Below, piece by piece: positions 22,355-31,217 of a stretch of 34,403 bases of DNA. The DNA lies in contig CAJKHT010000024.1 in assembly GCA_905199755.1 (NCBI GenBank), positions 1 to 34,403 of the forward strand, given 5' to 3'. Source of the stretch: an uncultured Eubacteriales bacterium. Its GTDB lineage: Bacteria > Bacillota > Clostridia > UBA1381. The stretch's first letter is position 1. Every line of letters begins with the position of its first letter. The notes under the pieces are model-generated. The model saw only the letters and a program-made list of their open reading frames with translations, had not been told where the DNA came from and did not search any database. The translations under genes and the position numbers were made by a program.

Positions 22355-23180
22355 TGTGTCTGAGAGTCACAACGACTATTTCTGGACGGTTGAAAAGTCT
22401 CGGAATAATCATCGGATTTCCTATTCCGCGGCTCACGAGCATATCGGTGCCTTTGTAGCGATAGTGACCGCCCACATATTTCGGGAAAAATACGGGCGCG
22501 TTTGCACCCCAGCCGGATTTCGGAGCAACAAGTCCTTTGCCGTTGGGGAGTCTGAACTGTCCGCCGTGCATGTGACCGGCAAGAATGAGGTCAAAGCCGC
22601 GGTTTTTCAGCATGTCAAACAGGTTTGCGCGGTGGAAAAGCAGTATATCGTAACCGTTGTAGTGCGGCAGCGCATGTATCGACTCCTCCAGCTTGGCGGT
22701 GAGATTTTCACCCTCAACGGAAAACGGATCGTCAATGCCGGAAAGTCCTATCGCGCTGTCGCCTATCTGAAGCTCAACGCGCTCGTCATGAAGCATGCGC
22801 ACTCCGATATTCACAAGCTCCGATTCGAATTTCTGATAGTCCGCGCGCCATACATCATGATTGCCCGTCACGGCGAAAACCGGCGCAATTTTCATTAAAC
22901 GTTCACACAGCATAACACCGGGAGCATAGCTGCCTCTGTCATGCACCAAATCACCCGTCGAAACTATAATATCGGGTGCTTCGCAGCGCACCTCGCTGAT
23001 TATTCCCGGTACGGCATCGGCATGATAGTCCGAAATCTGCAATATTCTGAAATTGTTGAACGCTTTTGGGATTTTCGGCGATTCCATTATATAGTGAGTG
23101 ACCTCAAGACGGTCATCAAGTCCCTTTACGGCACACAGTATACCGCCCGTTAAAGCCAGTGTTTTTACTAGTTTCTTCAT
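22335..23180 (-). CDS. Metallophosphoesterase, YkuE-like
   Basis: The 281-residue protein has the calcineurin-like metal motifs in order: QISDYHAD (near residue 49), STGDLVHD (about 75), VTGNHD (about 100), and GHMHGGQF with the final His pair (about 200). An N-terminal hydrophobic stretch (LALTGGILCAVKG) may anchor it to the membrane, as in the YkuE/YaeI group. Some relatives act on lipids or cell-wall precursors, but the substrate here is unknown. AAAGGAC lies 9 nt before the ATG. The gene is first in a two-gene unit with the DUF2161 gene. Confidence 0.9.
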   Translation of the reverse strand: MKKLVKTLALTGGILCAVKGLDDRLEVTHYIMESPKIPKAFNNFRILQISDYHADAVPGIISEVRCEAPDIIVSTGDLVHDRGSYAPGVMLCERLMKIAPVFAVTGNHDVWRADYQKFESELVNIGVRMLHDERVELQIGDSAIGLSGIDDPFSVEGENLTAKLEESIHALPHYNGYDILLFHRANLFDMLKNRGFDLILAGHMHGGQFRLPNGKGLVAPKSGWGANAPVFFPKYVGGHYRYKGTDMLVSRGIGNPMIIPRLFNRPEIVVVTLRHSDEYAQ

Positions 23181-23214
23181 AACACATTAGTCCTTTATTA
23201 AAAAATCTGTATAT

Positions 23215-23243
23215 ATTATACCACAATTAAAAAATAAAAACAA
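23215..23243 (-). promoter_or_regulatory. Promoter of the metallophosphoesterase gene
   Basis: On the minus strand, TTGTTT (23243-23238), a 17-bp spacer and TATAAT (23220-23215) lie about 35 bp upstream of the start. Confidence 0.65.
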
Positions 23244-23249
23244 TTAATC

Positions 23250-23278
23250 TTGAAAAAAATATTAAACAATGTTATAAT
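23250..23278 (+). promoter_or_regulatory. Promoter reading into the folded leader
   Basis: TTGAAA (23250-23255), a 17-bp spacer and TATAAT (23273-23278) give a predicted transcript start near 23285. The first gene begins at 23452, so the leader is about 165 nt long. It may also drive miaB and the mut genes. Confidence 0.7.
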
Positions 23279-23309
23279 GATTATATGTGATATTTTTGAA
23301 AGTAAGTAT

Positions 23310-23416
23310 AAGTCTGAATAAAATCGCCCATAGCACAACTTTTTGCTCGGGGCGGTACAGCCCGTACAGCACCACTCGCTGCAAAGCGGCACTCTGAGCG
23401 ATTTTCTTTCAGACTT
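23310..23416 (+). ncRNA. Strongly folded leader RNA or repeat element, family unknown
   Basis: AAGTCTGAA (23310-23318) pairs with TTCAGACTT (23408-23416). AAAATCGC (23320-23327) pairs with GCGATTTT (23398-23405). Together they form 17 pairs with only a small internal loop. Inside are smaller hairpins such as CGCT-GCAA-AGCG and a CGGG/CCCG arm, suggesting a branched structure of about 107 nt. It is transcribed from the promoter at 23250. It does not show T-box, S-box or other riboswitch hallmarks that I recognise, and no terminator lies between it and the ribosome site. Confidence 0.45.
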
Positions 23417-23451
23417 AAGTTTTGTGCTTTGCGGCACGGAAAGGAACGGTT

Positions 23452-23748
23452 ATGATTAAGCATATAGTAATGTGGCGAATGAAAGACAGCGCGGATAAGG
23501 CGGAAAAAGCAAATGCAATAAAGGAAAACCTTGAAGCGCTTAAAAATAAAATTGATTTTATAGAAGATATAAGAGTGGGGCTGAATTTCAACGATACCGA
23601 TGCTGCGTCCGACGTGGTGTTGGAAACGGTGTTTAAATCCCGTGAGGATTTGGCAAAATATCAGACTCACCCGGCGCATGTTGAGGTGGGACAGTTGTAT
23701 GTCAGACCTAACGTGAGCGAACGCAGAGTTGCGGACTATGAATTTTGA
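23452..23748 (+). CDS. Dabb-family (stress-responsive A/B barrel) protein
   Basis: The 98-residue protein matches the Dabb family of dimeric alpha-beta barrels: MIKHIVMWRMKD at the start, then LEALKNKI, DVVLETVFKSREDLAKYQTHPAHVEV and the C-terminal RRVADYEF. Functions of bacterial members are mostly unknown. I chose the ATG at 23452, preceded by GGAAAGGAA; the open frame goes back to 23422. It follows the folded leader and comes 10 nt before miaB, probably sharing its transcript. Confidence 0.88.
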   Translation: MIKHIVMWRMKDSADKAEKANAIKENLEALKNKIDFIEDIRVGLNFNDTDAASDVVLETVFKSREDLAKYQTHPAHVEVGQLYVRPNVSERRVADYEF

Positions 23749-23758
23749 GGTTTGATAA

Positions 23759-25180
23759 ATGGCGGTTGAAATAACACAGGAGCAAATAAAGGAACAAAAA
23801 GCTTTCATAATGAAGCTGCTGGAGGAGAATAATAACTTTGCCGTAAAAAACGGCAGACCTATGAAAGCGCTTACCGAAACCTACGGCTGTCAGCAGAATG
23901 AAAACGATACCGAAAGAATACGCGGTATGCTGAGCGAGGCAGGTTTTAAATTTACGGACGATCCGCACGAGGCGGACGTTGTGATATACAATACATGTGC
24001 GGTCAGAGAAAATGCGGAGCAGCGTGTATTCGGCAGACTGGGAATATTAAAGCATATTAAAGAAAACAGGCGCGATATGATAATAGGAGTATGCGGCTGT
24101 ATGGTGCAGCAGGAGCATATAACGGAGAAAATCAAGCGTGTTCATTCACATGTTGATTTGGTCTTCGGTACTCATGCGCTGTATAAAATGCCGGAGCTTT
24201 TGTATAAAGCGATGCATCAGAAGAAAACCGTTGTTGATATAGAAAACAGCGACGGTGCAATTGCGGAGGACATTCCGATACTGCGTGATGATGAAAAGAA
24301 AGCATGGGTAAGCGTAATGTACGGCTGCAATAATTTCTGCTCATACTGCATAGTGCCTTATGTCCGCGGACGTGAAAGAAGCAGACAGCCCGAGGCTGTA
24401 TTAAACGAGGTGAAAGCGCTTGTTGACAAGGGCTGTACCGAAATATCGCTTTTGGGGCAGAATGTTAATTCATACGGCAAGGATTTGGATTTGGAGATTG
24501 ATTTTTCCGAGCTTTTGAGAATGGTGAACGATATTGATGGAGTGCAGCGCATACGGTTTATGACATCACACCCGAAAGATTTGAGCGACAGACTCATTTC
24601 GGCGATACGTGACTGCGATAAGGTATGTAAGCAGCTGCATCTGCCGTTCCAGGCAGGCTCGGATAAAATCTTAAAACAAATGAACAGAAAGTATACAAAA
24701 GCGGACTATCTGGCAAAAATAGATAAGGTAAAGCGTGAAATACCGGGCATATCGCTTTCCACCGATATAATTGTGGGATTCCCGACGGAAACAAATGAGG
24801 ATTTTGAAGAAACACTCGATGTTTTGCGGAAAGTCGAATTTGACAATATATTCTCATTCATATATTCAAGGCGCGAGGGTACACCGGCGGCAAAGCTGGA
24901 CTTTGTGCTTTCCGAGGAGGAAATACACAATAACTTTAACCGTCTGCTTGAAGTCCAGAACGAGATTTCAAAGCGTAAAAATGAAGCGTATGTGGGAAGA
25001 GTGGAAACCGTGCTTGTGGACGGCGCAAGCAAGAATAACGAGTCCGTGCTTTCGGGAAGATGCGAAAGCTCGAAGATAGTTAATTTTAAAGGCGATAAGT
25101 CGCTTGCGGGCAAGTATGTCAAGGTAAAAATAACCGAGGCTCATACATGGAGCCTTAACGGTGAGCTGGTAAACAAATAA
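23759..25180 (+). CDS. miaB: tRNA-2-methylthio-N6-dimethylallyladenosine synthase
   Basis: MiaB adds a methylthio group to isopentenyl-A37 in tRNAs that read codons starting with U. The 473 residues include the UPF0004 domain with three cluster Cys (TYGCQQNEND, NTCAVRENA, GVCGCM). The radical SAM motif is CNNFCSYC in YGCNNFCSYCIVPYVRGRE (near residue 180). A TRAM domain lies at the C terminus. An N-terminal extension of about 35 residues is usual in Firmicutes. It shares the window with miaA, which makes its substrate. Confidence 0.95.
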   Translation: MAVEITQEQIKEQKAFIMKLLEENNNFAVKNGRPMKALTETYGCQQNENDTERIRGMLSEAGFKFTDDPHEADVVIYNTCAVRENAEQRVFGRLGILKHIKENRRDMIIGVCGCMVQQEHITEKIKRVHSHVDLVFGTHALYKMPELLYKAMHQKKTVVDIENSDGAIAEDIPILRDDEKKAWVSVMYGCNNFCSYCIVPYVRGRERSRQPEAVLNEVKALVDKGCTEISLLGQNVNSYGKDLDLEIDFSELLRMVNDIDGVQRIRFMTSHPKDLSDRLISAIRDCDKVCKQLHLPFQAGSDKILKQMNRKYTKADYLAKIDKVKREIPGISLSTDIIVGFPTETNEDFEETLDVLRKVEFDNIFSFIYSRREGTPAAKLDFVLSEEEIHNNFNRLLEVQNEISKRKNEAYVGRVETVLVDGASKNNESVLSGRCESSKIVNFKGDKSLAGKYVKVKITEAHTWSLNGELVNK

Positions 25181-25220
25181 CGGTGCGTTCCGCAGCATGG
25201 CGGAGAAACGGAGGATTAAA

Positions 25221-25598
25221 ATGGATATTTTTGAAAAGACAAGAGAACTGGGCGAGATGATTCAGGAATCGGAGCAGATGAAAAAGGCAAAGGATTTGGA
25301 GGCAAAGCAGCAGAGCGATGAAGAAGCATCGGCACTGTTAAAGGAATTTAACCTCAACAGAATAAATCTTGCACGCGATATGCAAAACGGCAAAATCACA
25401 AAAGAAGCCGCAATTGAAGCAAACAACAAGGCATTTGACGATATGTGCGAAAAATCGCAGATAATACGCGAATATATTGCCGCAAAGCAGGAGTTTGATT
25501 CTCTTGTTCAGCAGGTGAACCAGATTTTGAATTATTATATCACGGGAACCGATCCGAACTGCACTCATGACTGCAGCACATGCGGCGGCTGCCACTGA
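25221..25598 (+). CDS. YlbF/YmcA-family protein with Cys-rich tail
   Basis: The 125-residue helical protein belongs to the YlbF/YmcA family. In Bacillus subtilis such proteins (RicF and RicA) act with RicT in RNA processing and development, and the complex binds iron-sulfur clusters. The position between miaB and mutS matches ymcA in Bacillus. The last 12 residues, CTHDCSTCGGCH, hold four Cys and two His, a likely metal or cluster site. I chose the ATG at 25221 after GGAGGA; the open frame extends to 25197. Confidence 0.85.
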   Translation: MDIFEKTRELGEMIQESEQMKKAKDLEAKQQSDEEASALLKEFNLNRINLARDMQNGKITKEAAIEANNKAFDDMCEKSQIIREYIAAKQEFDSLVQQVNQILNYYITGTDPNCTHDCSTCGGCH

Positions 25599-25639
25599 TA
25601 GCTTAAACGGAATTTTTTTACGAAGGAGAACCTCTTTAG

Positions 25640-28243
25640 ATGGACAAGCAGAAATTATCCCCGATGATGCAGCATTATCTGAATACAAAGGAAGAGTATG
25701 AGGACAGTATTCTCTTTTATCGGCTGGGTGACTTTTATGAAATGTTTTTTGATGATGCTATCCTTGTGTCCAAGGAGCTGGAGCTGACGCTTACGGGAAA
25801 GGACTGCGGACTTAAGGAAAGAGCGCCGATGTGCGGAATACCGTACCATGCTGCGGCGGTATATATTGCAAAGCTTATAGAAAAAGGGTATAAGGTTGCG
25901 ATATGCGAGCAGACGGAGGACCCAAAAACAGCAAAGGGCATGGTAAAGCGTGACGTTATCCGTGTTGTAACGCCGGGAACTCTGATTGACGAGGAGCTGC
26001 TTGACGAGAGGAGCAATAACTACCTTGCGGTTGTGTATATGAACGAAAGAGGAGATGCCGGAATATCGGTGTCCGATGCGTCGACGGGCGAGGTGTATGC
26101 CGCCGAGGTACGCAGCAAGGAGGAAATATTAAACGAGATAGCACGCTATTCGCCGAAAGAGATTATTGCCTGCAAAACGGCGGCAGAGAAAATAGCGGCG
26201 GACGTTTCCGTGCGCTTTCATATAAATATAGAAGAAAACAAGGACCGGTTTTTTGAGGGCGATTCGGAAGAAAAAATAAAAAGTCAGTTTGGCGAAAAGA
26301 GTCTTGAAGAAATCAATCCGAATACCCGTCCGGCAGCGGTAAAAGCGGTCGGGGCGATGCTCAATTACCTTGAATATGCGCAGAAAGCAAGCGTAAGCTA
26401 TATAAATAAGCTTAATGTCTATAATGTCGGTCAGTATATGGAGCTTGACGCGGCAACGCGAAGAAATCTCGAAATAACCGAAACAATGCGTGACAAATCA
26501 AAAAGAGGCTCGCTTTTGTGGGTGCTTGATTACACAAAAACCTCCATGGGAGCGCGTCTTTTAAAGCAGTGGGTGGAAAAACCGCTGATAAATCCGATTG
26601 AAATAAACAAGCGCCTGTATTCCGTGCAGGAGCTGGCGGATAATATGATGCTGCGTGACGAATTGGGTGAGGTGCTTGCAAAAACATACGATGTTTCAAG
26701 AATTATAAGCCGTCTGTCGCTTGCGACCGTAACACCGCGCGATATGGCGGCACTTCGGGAAACGCTTATAAATCTGCCGTCTCTCGAATATGTACTGAGC
26801 GGTACGAAATCACCGCTTTTAAGTGAGTGTGCAAAAAATTTTGATTTACTGGAGGATATGTGCAAGCTGCTCAAAGACGCAATTGCGGACGAGCCTGCCG
26901 CATTTTTGCGTGACGGCGGCGTAATACGACCGGGCTTCTGCGAGGAAATAGACAAGCTCCGGATGGCACGTGACAACGGCAAGGACTGGCTTCGGGAAAT
27001 AGAACAGCAGGAACGTGAAAAAACGGGAATACCAAAGCTTAAGGTGGGTTACAATAAGGTTTTCGGTTACTATATAGAAGTGACAAATTCCTATAAGGAC
27101 TCGGTGCCGGAAACCTACATAAGAAAGCAGACTCTTGCAAACTGCGAAAGATATATAACCGAAGATTTAAAGCGTGTCGAGAATACTATTCTGGGTGCTG
27201 CGGAACGGATAATCAATCTTGAAGCGCATATGTTTGAGAGTGTGCGCCAAAGACTGGTGAATGAGCTTGACCGCCTTAAAAAAGCGGCCGATATAATAGC
27301 TCTTACGGATACCTTATGCTCATTGGCGGAGGCAGCGGTAAAAAATCATTTTGCAATGCCCGAAATAGCCGACAACGGAGTTATCGAAATAAAAGATGGC
27401 AGACACCCGGTTGTTGAGAAAATGTCCAAAAACTCAATGTTTGTACCGAACGATACACTTATGAACCGCACCGATGACAGACTGCTGATAATCACAGGTC
27501 CGAACATGGCGGGAAAATCAACGTATATGCGTCAGGTGGCGGTTATAACGCTTATGGCGCAGATAGGCAGCTTTGTTCCGGCAAAGAAAGCAAGGATAGG
27601 CGTTGTTGACAGGATTTTCACAAGAGTGGGCGCGTCCGATGATATTGCATCGGGACAAAGTACATTCATGCTTGAAATGAACGAGGTGAGCTACATTCTT
27701 AAAAACGCAACGGAAAAAAGCCTTATCATTCTTGATGAAATAGGCAGGGGAACAAGCACGTTTGACGGACTTTCAATTGCATGGGCGGTTGCGGAGTATA
27801 TTCAGAATAAACGAAAAATCGGTGCAAAAACACTTTTTGCAACGCATTATCATGAGCTGACCGAGCTTGAAAACGAGCTTGAGGGCGTAAAAAACTACAG
27901 AATAGCGGTAAAAAAACGCGGAGATGATATAACGTTTCTGCGTAAAATAGTCCCGGGCGGTGCCGATGACAGCTACGGTATTGAGGTTGCCGCGCTGGCA
28001 GGGGTGCCGAAAGAGGTCATATCGCGCGCGAAAAAAATACTTGCAAAGGTGGAAAACGGCGAGACGGATACGGTACATAAGCACGATAAAAGAGAGGAAG
28101 AGCCCGCAAATCAGGTAGGCTTTGCCGATACGGGTGCGGCGGAAATAGCGGACGAGCTGAAAAATATGGACGTAACAACATTTACTCCGATTGAGGCGAT
28201 GAACGAGCTGTTCAGGCTGTCGGAAAAGGCAAAAAGGCTTTAA
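25640..28243 (+). CDS. mutS: DNA mismatch repair protein MutS
   Basis: MutS recognises mismatches and recruits MutL. The 867-residue protein begins with the mismatch-binding domain (MMQHYLNTKEEYEDSILFYRLGDFYEMF), where FYEMF carries the Phe and Glu that contact the mispair. The connector, lever and clamp domains follow. The ABC-type ATPase has GPNMAGKSTYMRQ (Walker A, near residue 620), SQSTFMLEM-like GQSTFMLEMNE, LIILDEIGRGTSTFDG (Walker B and D loop) and ATHYHEL. Full length with an AAGGAGAA ribosome site. It is followed after 20 nt by mutL. Confidence 0.97.
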   Translation: MDKQKLSPMMQHYLNTKEEYEDSILFYRLGDFYEMFFDDAILVSKELELTLTGKDCGLKERAPMCGIPYHAAAVYIAKLIEKGYKVAICEQTEDPKTAKGMVKRDVIRVVTPGTLIDEELLDERSNNYLAVVYMNERGDAGISVSDASTGEVYAAEVRSKEEILNEIARYSPKEIIACKTAAEKIAADVSVRFHINIEENKDRFFEGDSEEKIKSQFGEKSLEEINPNTRPAAVKAVGAMLNYLEYAQKASVSYINKLNVYNVGQYMELDAATRRNLEITETMRDKSKRGSLLWVLDYTKTSMGARLLKQWVEKPLINPIEINKRLYSVQELADNMMLRDELGEVLAKTYDVSRIISRLSLATVTPRDMAALRETLINLPSLEYVLSGTKSPLLSECAKNFDLLEDMCKLLKDAIADEPAAFLRDGGVIRPGFCEEIDKLRMARDNGKDWLREIEQQEREKTGIPKLKVGYNKVFGYYIEVTNSYKDSVPETYIRKQTLANCERYITEDLKRVENTILGAAERIINLEAHMFESVRQRLVNELDRLKKAADIIALTDTLCSLAEAAVKNHFAMPEIADNGVIEIKDGRHPVVEKMSKNSMFVPNDTLMNRTDDRLLIITGPNMAGKSTYMRQVAVITLMAQIGSFVPAKKARIGVVDRIFTRVGASDDIASGQSTFMLEMNEVSYILKNATEKSLIILDEIGRGTSTFDGLSIAWAVAEYIQNKRKIGAKTLFATHYHELTELENELEGVKNYRIAVKKRGDDITFLRKIVPGGADDSYGIEVAALAGVPKEVISRAKKILAKVENGETDTVHKHDKREEEPANQVGFADTGAAEIADELKNMDVTTFTPIEAMNELFRLSEKAKRL

Positions 28244-28263
28244 GAAAGGAAAAGCGTACAGCA

Positions 28264-30261
28264 ATGGGAAAAATTCATGTACTTGATACGGAAACATCGA
28301 ATAAAATAGCTGCCGGCGAGGTTGTCGAAAGACCGGCAAGCGTAATCAAGGAGCTGGTTGAAAACAGCATTGATGCCGGCGCGGAAACGATAACCGTTGA
28401 AATAAAGAATGGCGGTATTACATACATGCGCGTTACGGACAACGGCAGCGGAATGGGTGCCGATGATGCGAAAATATGCTTTCTTCGCCATGCAACAAGC
28501 AAAATAAGCACAGGCAGCGACCTTGATGCAATCTACACCCTGGGATTTCGCGGCGAGGCGCTTTCAAGTATAGGTGCTGTGGCAAAGGTCAGCCTGTATA
28601 CAAAGCGTCATGATGATGAAACGGGAATATGCGTGCAATGCAGCGGCGGCGAGATTTTATCCTCCGATGATGCAGGTGCGCCCGACGGAACAACCGTAGT
28701 GGCGGAGGATTTGTTTTACAATACTCCGGCAAGGCTGAAATTCCTCAAAAAGGACGCAACCGAGGCAGGATATATAACCGATGTTGTATCAAGAATGATA
28801 TTCGCACATCCCGAAATATCGTTCAGACTGATAATAAACGATAAGGAAAAATTATTCTCTCCGGGAGACAGCAATCTGCAAAATTCCGTTTATACCGTCT
28901 ACGGAAAGGATTTTGCGAAAAATACAATTGCCGTGAATTACGAGAATAACGGAATAAAGCTTACCGGGCTTATCGGCAAGGGTACTGCGGCAACGGCAAA
29001 AAGAACACATCAGAGCTTTTTTGTAAATAAGCGTTACATAAAGAGTCCGCTGATAACTCATGCACTGGAGGAAGCATACAAAAATCAGGTCATGATAGGC
29101 AAATTTCCGTTTGCGGTTCTGAATCTGGAGCTTAATGCGGAAAAAATTGATATAAACGTCCACCCGACAAAGCTTGAAGTAAAGTTTTCAAATGAAAAGG
29201 AAATATACAATACCGTGTATCACGGTGTAAAGGACGCATTGTATGCTATTCCGAATGTCCCGAAAATCGAGCGTGAAGAAAAAAGCGTGTTTAAAGCGGA
29301 CGATAAAAGAGAACAGCTGAATCTCACCGATATGGCAAAATCGCTTAAAAAAAGCATGGACGGCTATGTGCGCGAGGAAAAGCGTGAGGTGCATATTCCC
29401 GAAAATATGACAAAGCGTCCCGAAACACCCTTGTATAATCCGCTTGAAAATCCTTACATGAAAAAGGACGAAAATAAGGAAATAACCTATGCGGATATAG
29501 AAAAAATAAGCCATATACAGGCAAAGCTTGCGGATTATGCCTCCGAGCATAATGAGCCGGAAAAAACGAATGAGGATTTAATATCGGAAACAGTTATCGT
29601 CCCTCAGGCGGAGCGGGAGGAAACCGTTAATATTGCAAAGCCGGAGGAGGAAGCGGCAAAACCCGGGGAAACGGTATTTATAGATGAATACTTTGAAATA
29701 GTGGGACAGGTGTTTGATACATACATCATTGCACAAAAAGGCGATGAAATGATGATTATAGATCAGCATGCCGCCCACGAACGTCTGAAATACGAGGAAC
29801 TGAAGCGTGACATTGAAGCAAAGCAGCCGATGTCGCAGATGCTTATCGAGCCTGTTGTTATTAACATGAGCGGTGACGAGATGGACGCATATGAGGAAAA
29901 CAGCGAAACCTTTGCGGAAATGGGCTTTGACTGCGATGTTTTCGGCGATGATTCGCTGATTGTAAGAGGTGTTCCGGGGGATATAGGACTCGGTGAAGTC
30001 GAACTTTTTGTAAAAGAATTAATTTTTCAGGCAAAAAGTTTAAAAAAACAGTTGATATCTGAGAGAAAACAGTGTATAATGTATAGTATAGCATGTAAGT
30101 CTGCCATAAAAGCAAACAGAAAGCTCAGTACCGAAGAAATGCAGACGCTTGTCCGCAACGTTCTGCGGCTTAAAAATATCAACACCTGTCCTCACGGACG
30201 GCCGATTATTATTACAATGAGCAAAAAAGAACTTGAAAAGGAATTTAAGCGTATAGTATGA
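28264..30261 (+). CDS. mutL: DNA mismatch repair protein MutL
   Basis: The 665-residue MutL has the GHKL ATPase motifs ELVENSIDAGA, DNGSGM and GFRGEALSSI in the N-terminal third. A variable, charged linker follows (about residues 340-470). The C-terminal dimer domain contains IDQHAAHERLKYEE, which fits the DQHA(x)2E(x)4E endonuclease motif, and CPHGRP near the end. It is therefore predicted to be a nicking MutL, as in bacteria without MutH. The stop overlaps the miaA start by 4 bp. Confidence 0.96.
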   Translation: MGKIHVLDTETSNKIAAGEVVERPASVIKELVENSIDAGAETITVEIKNGGITYMRVTDNGSGMGADDAKICFLRHATSKISTGSDLDAIYTLGFRGEALSSIGAVAKVSLYTKRHDDETGICVQCSGGEILSSDDAGAPDGTTVVAEDLFYNTPARLKFLKKDATEAGYITDVVSRMIFAHPEISFRLIINDKEKLFSPGDSNLQNSVYTVYGKDFAKNTIAVNYENNGIKLTGLIGKGTAATAKRTHQSFFVNKRYIKSPLITHALEEAYKNQVMIGKFPFAVLNLELNAEKIDINVHPTKLEVKFSNEKEIYNTVYHGVKDALYAIPNVPKIEREEKSVFKADDKREQLNLTDMAKSLKKSMDGYVREEKREVHIPENMTKRPETPLYNPLENPYMKKDENKEITYADIEKISHIQAKLADYASEHNEPEKTNEDLISETVIVPQAEREETVNIAKPEEEAAKPGETVFIDEYFEIVGQVFDTYIIAQKGDEMMIIDQHAAHERLKYEELKRDIEAKQPMSQMLIEPVVINMSGDEMDAYEENSETFAEMGFDCDVFGDDSLIVRGVPGDIGLGEVELFVKELIFQAKSLKKQLISERKQCIMYSIACKSAIKANRKLSTEEMQTLVRNVLRLKNINTCPHGRPIIITMSKKELEKEFKRIV

Positions 30262-31187
30262 AAAAGCTTCCTTTGGTTGTAACGGCGGGACCGACCGCAT
30301 CGGGAAAAACAAGGCTGGCAATCGAGCTGGCAAAGCTTTTGAACGGTGAGATTGTTTCAGCTGACAGTATGCAGATTTACAAATATATGAATATAGGTTC
30401 TGCAAAGCCTACGGCAGAGGAGCAAAAAGAGGTGAAGCATCATCTTATTGATTTTCTCGAGCCGGATGCGGTATTCAGCGTTGCCGATTATACCGAAATG
30501 GCGCATGATGTTATCGGAAAGCTTATATCCGAGGGCAAAATGCCTGTTATGTGCGGCGGAACGGGACTTTATATAAATTCCGTGGTAAACGATATTACTT
30601 TCGGAGAAACAGACACAAATGATGACATAAGAGCGGAGCTTGCGAAAACAGCGCGTGAAAAAGGAAATGATGCGCTGATAGAAATGCTTGCGGAATTTGA
30701 TCCCGTAAGCGCGGCAAGACTTCACCCGAATAATGTACGGCGTGTTATACGTGCAATAGAATTTTATAAAGTGACGGGACAGACAATTTCATCACACCAG
30801 GAAATGACAAAGCAGACAGAGGGAAGATATAATCCCGTTATGTTTTGCATAGCATGGGACAGGCAAAAGCTTTATGAAAGAATAAATAAAAGAGTTGATA
30901 AGATGCTGGAGGACGGACTGCTTGAAGAAGTTAAACGGCTTATGGAGGCAGGCTATACGAAAGCACTTAATTCGATGAAAGCAATCGGCTATAAGGAGCT
31001 GATAGACTATTATAACGGCGAAACAACTCTTGAAGAAGCTGTGGAGCTTATAAAACAAAGCTCGAGAAGATACGCAAAGCGCCAGCTGACATGGTTTCGG
31101 CGCGATAAGCGCATACATTGGCTTAATGCGGACGGAGATATTGTCCGTGAGGCCTATGAAACAGTAAACAATTTTTATAAAACATAA
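30258..31187 (+). CDS. miaA: tRNA dimethylallyltransferase
   Basis: MiaA transfers a dimethylallyl group to A37 of tRNAs reading UNN codons, giving the substrate of MiaB. The 309 residues show the P-loop GPTASGKTRLA (near residue 11), SADSMQIYK with the catalytic Asp, GGTGLYI, and the C-terminal YAKRQLTWFRRD. The start codon overlaps the mutL stop (ATGA). It closes the miaB-mutSL-miaA string. Confidence 0.96.
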   Translation: MKKLPLVVTAGPTASGKTRLAIELAKLLNGEIVSADSMQIYKYMNIGSAKPTAEEQKEVKHHLIDFLEPDAVFSVADYTEMAHDVIGKLISEGKMPVMCGGTGLYINSVVNDITFGETDTNDDIRAELAKTAREKGNDALIEMLAEFDPVSAARLHPNNVRRVIRAIEFYKVTGQTISSHQEMTKQTEGRYNPVMFCIAWDRQKLYERINKRVDKMLEDGLLEEVKRLMEAGYTKALNSMKAIGYKELIDYYNGETTLEEAVELIKQSSRRYAKRQLTWFRRDKRIHWLNADGDIVREAYETVNNFYKT

Positions 31188-31197
31188 AAATCCATAA

Positions 31198-31217
31198 GGA
31201 AAGGAAAATGTGAGATG
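31198..31217 (+). promoter_or_regulatory. AUG-stop element before the Thr-Pro-repeat gene
   Basis: GGAAAGG (31198-31204), ATGTGA (31208-31213), one G, and then the gene's ATG (31215). The layout is nearly the same as before rnfB at 6345-6365, including the sequence ATAAGGAAAGGAAAA upstream. Confidence 0.5.
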
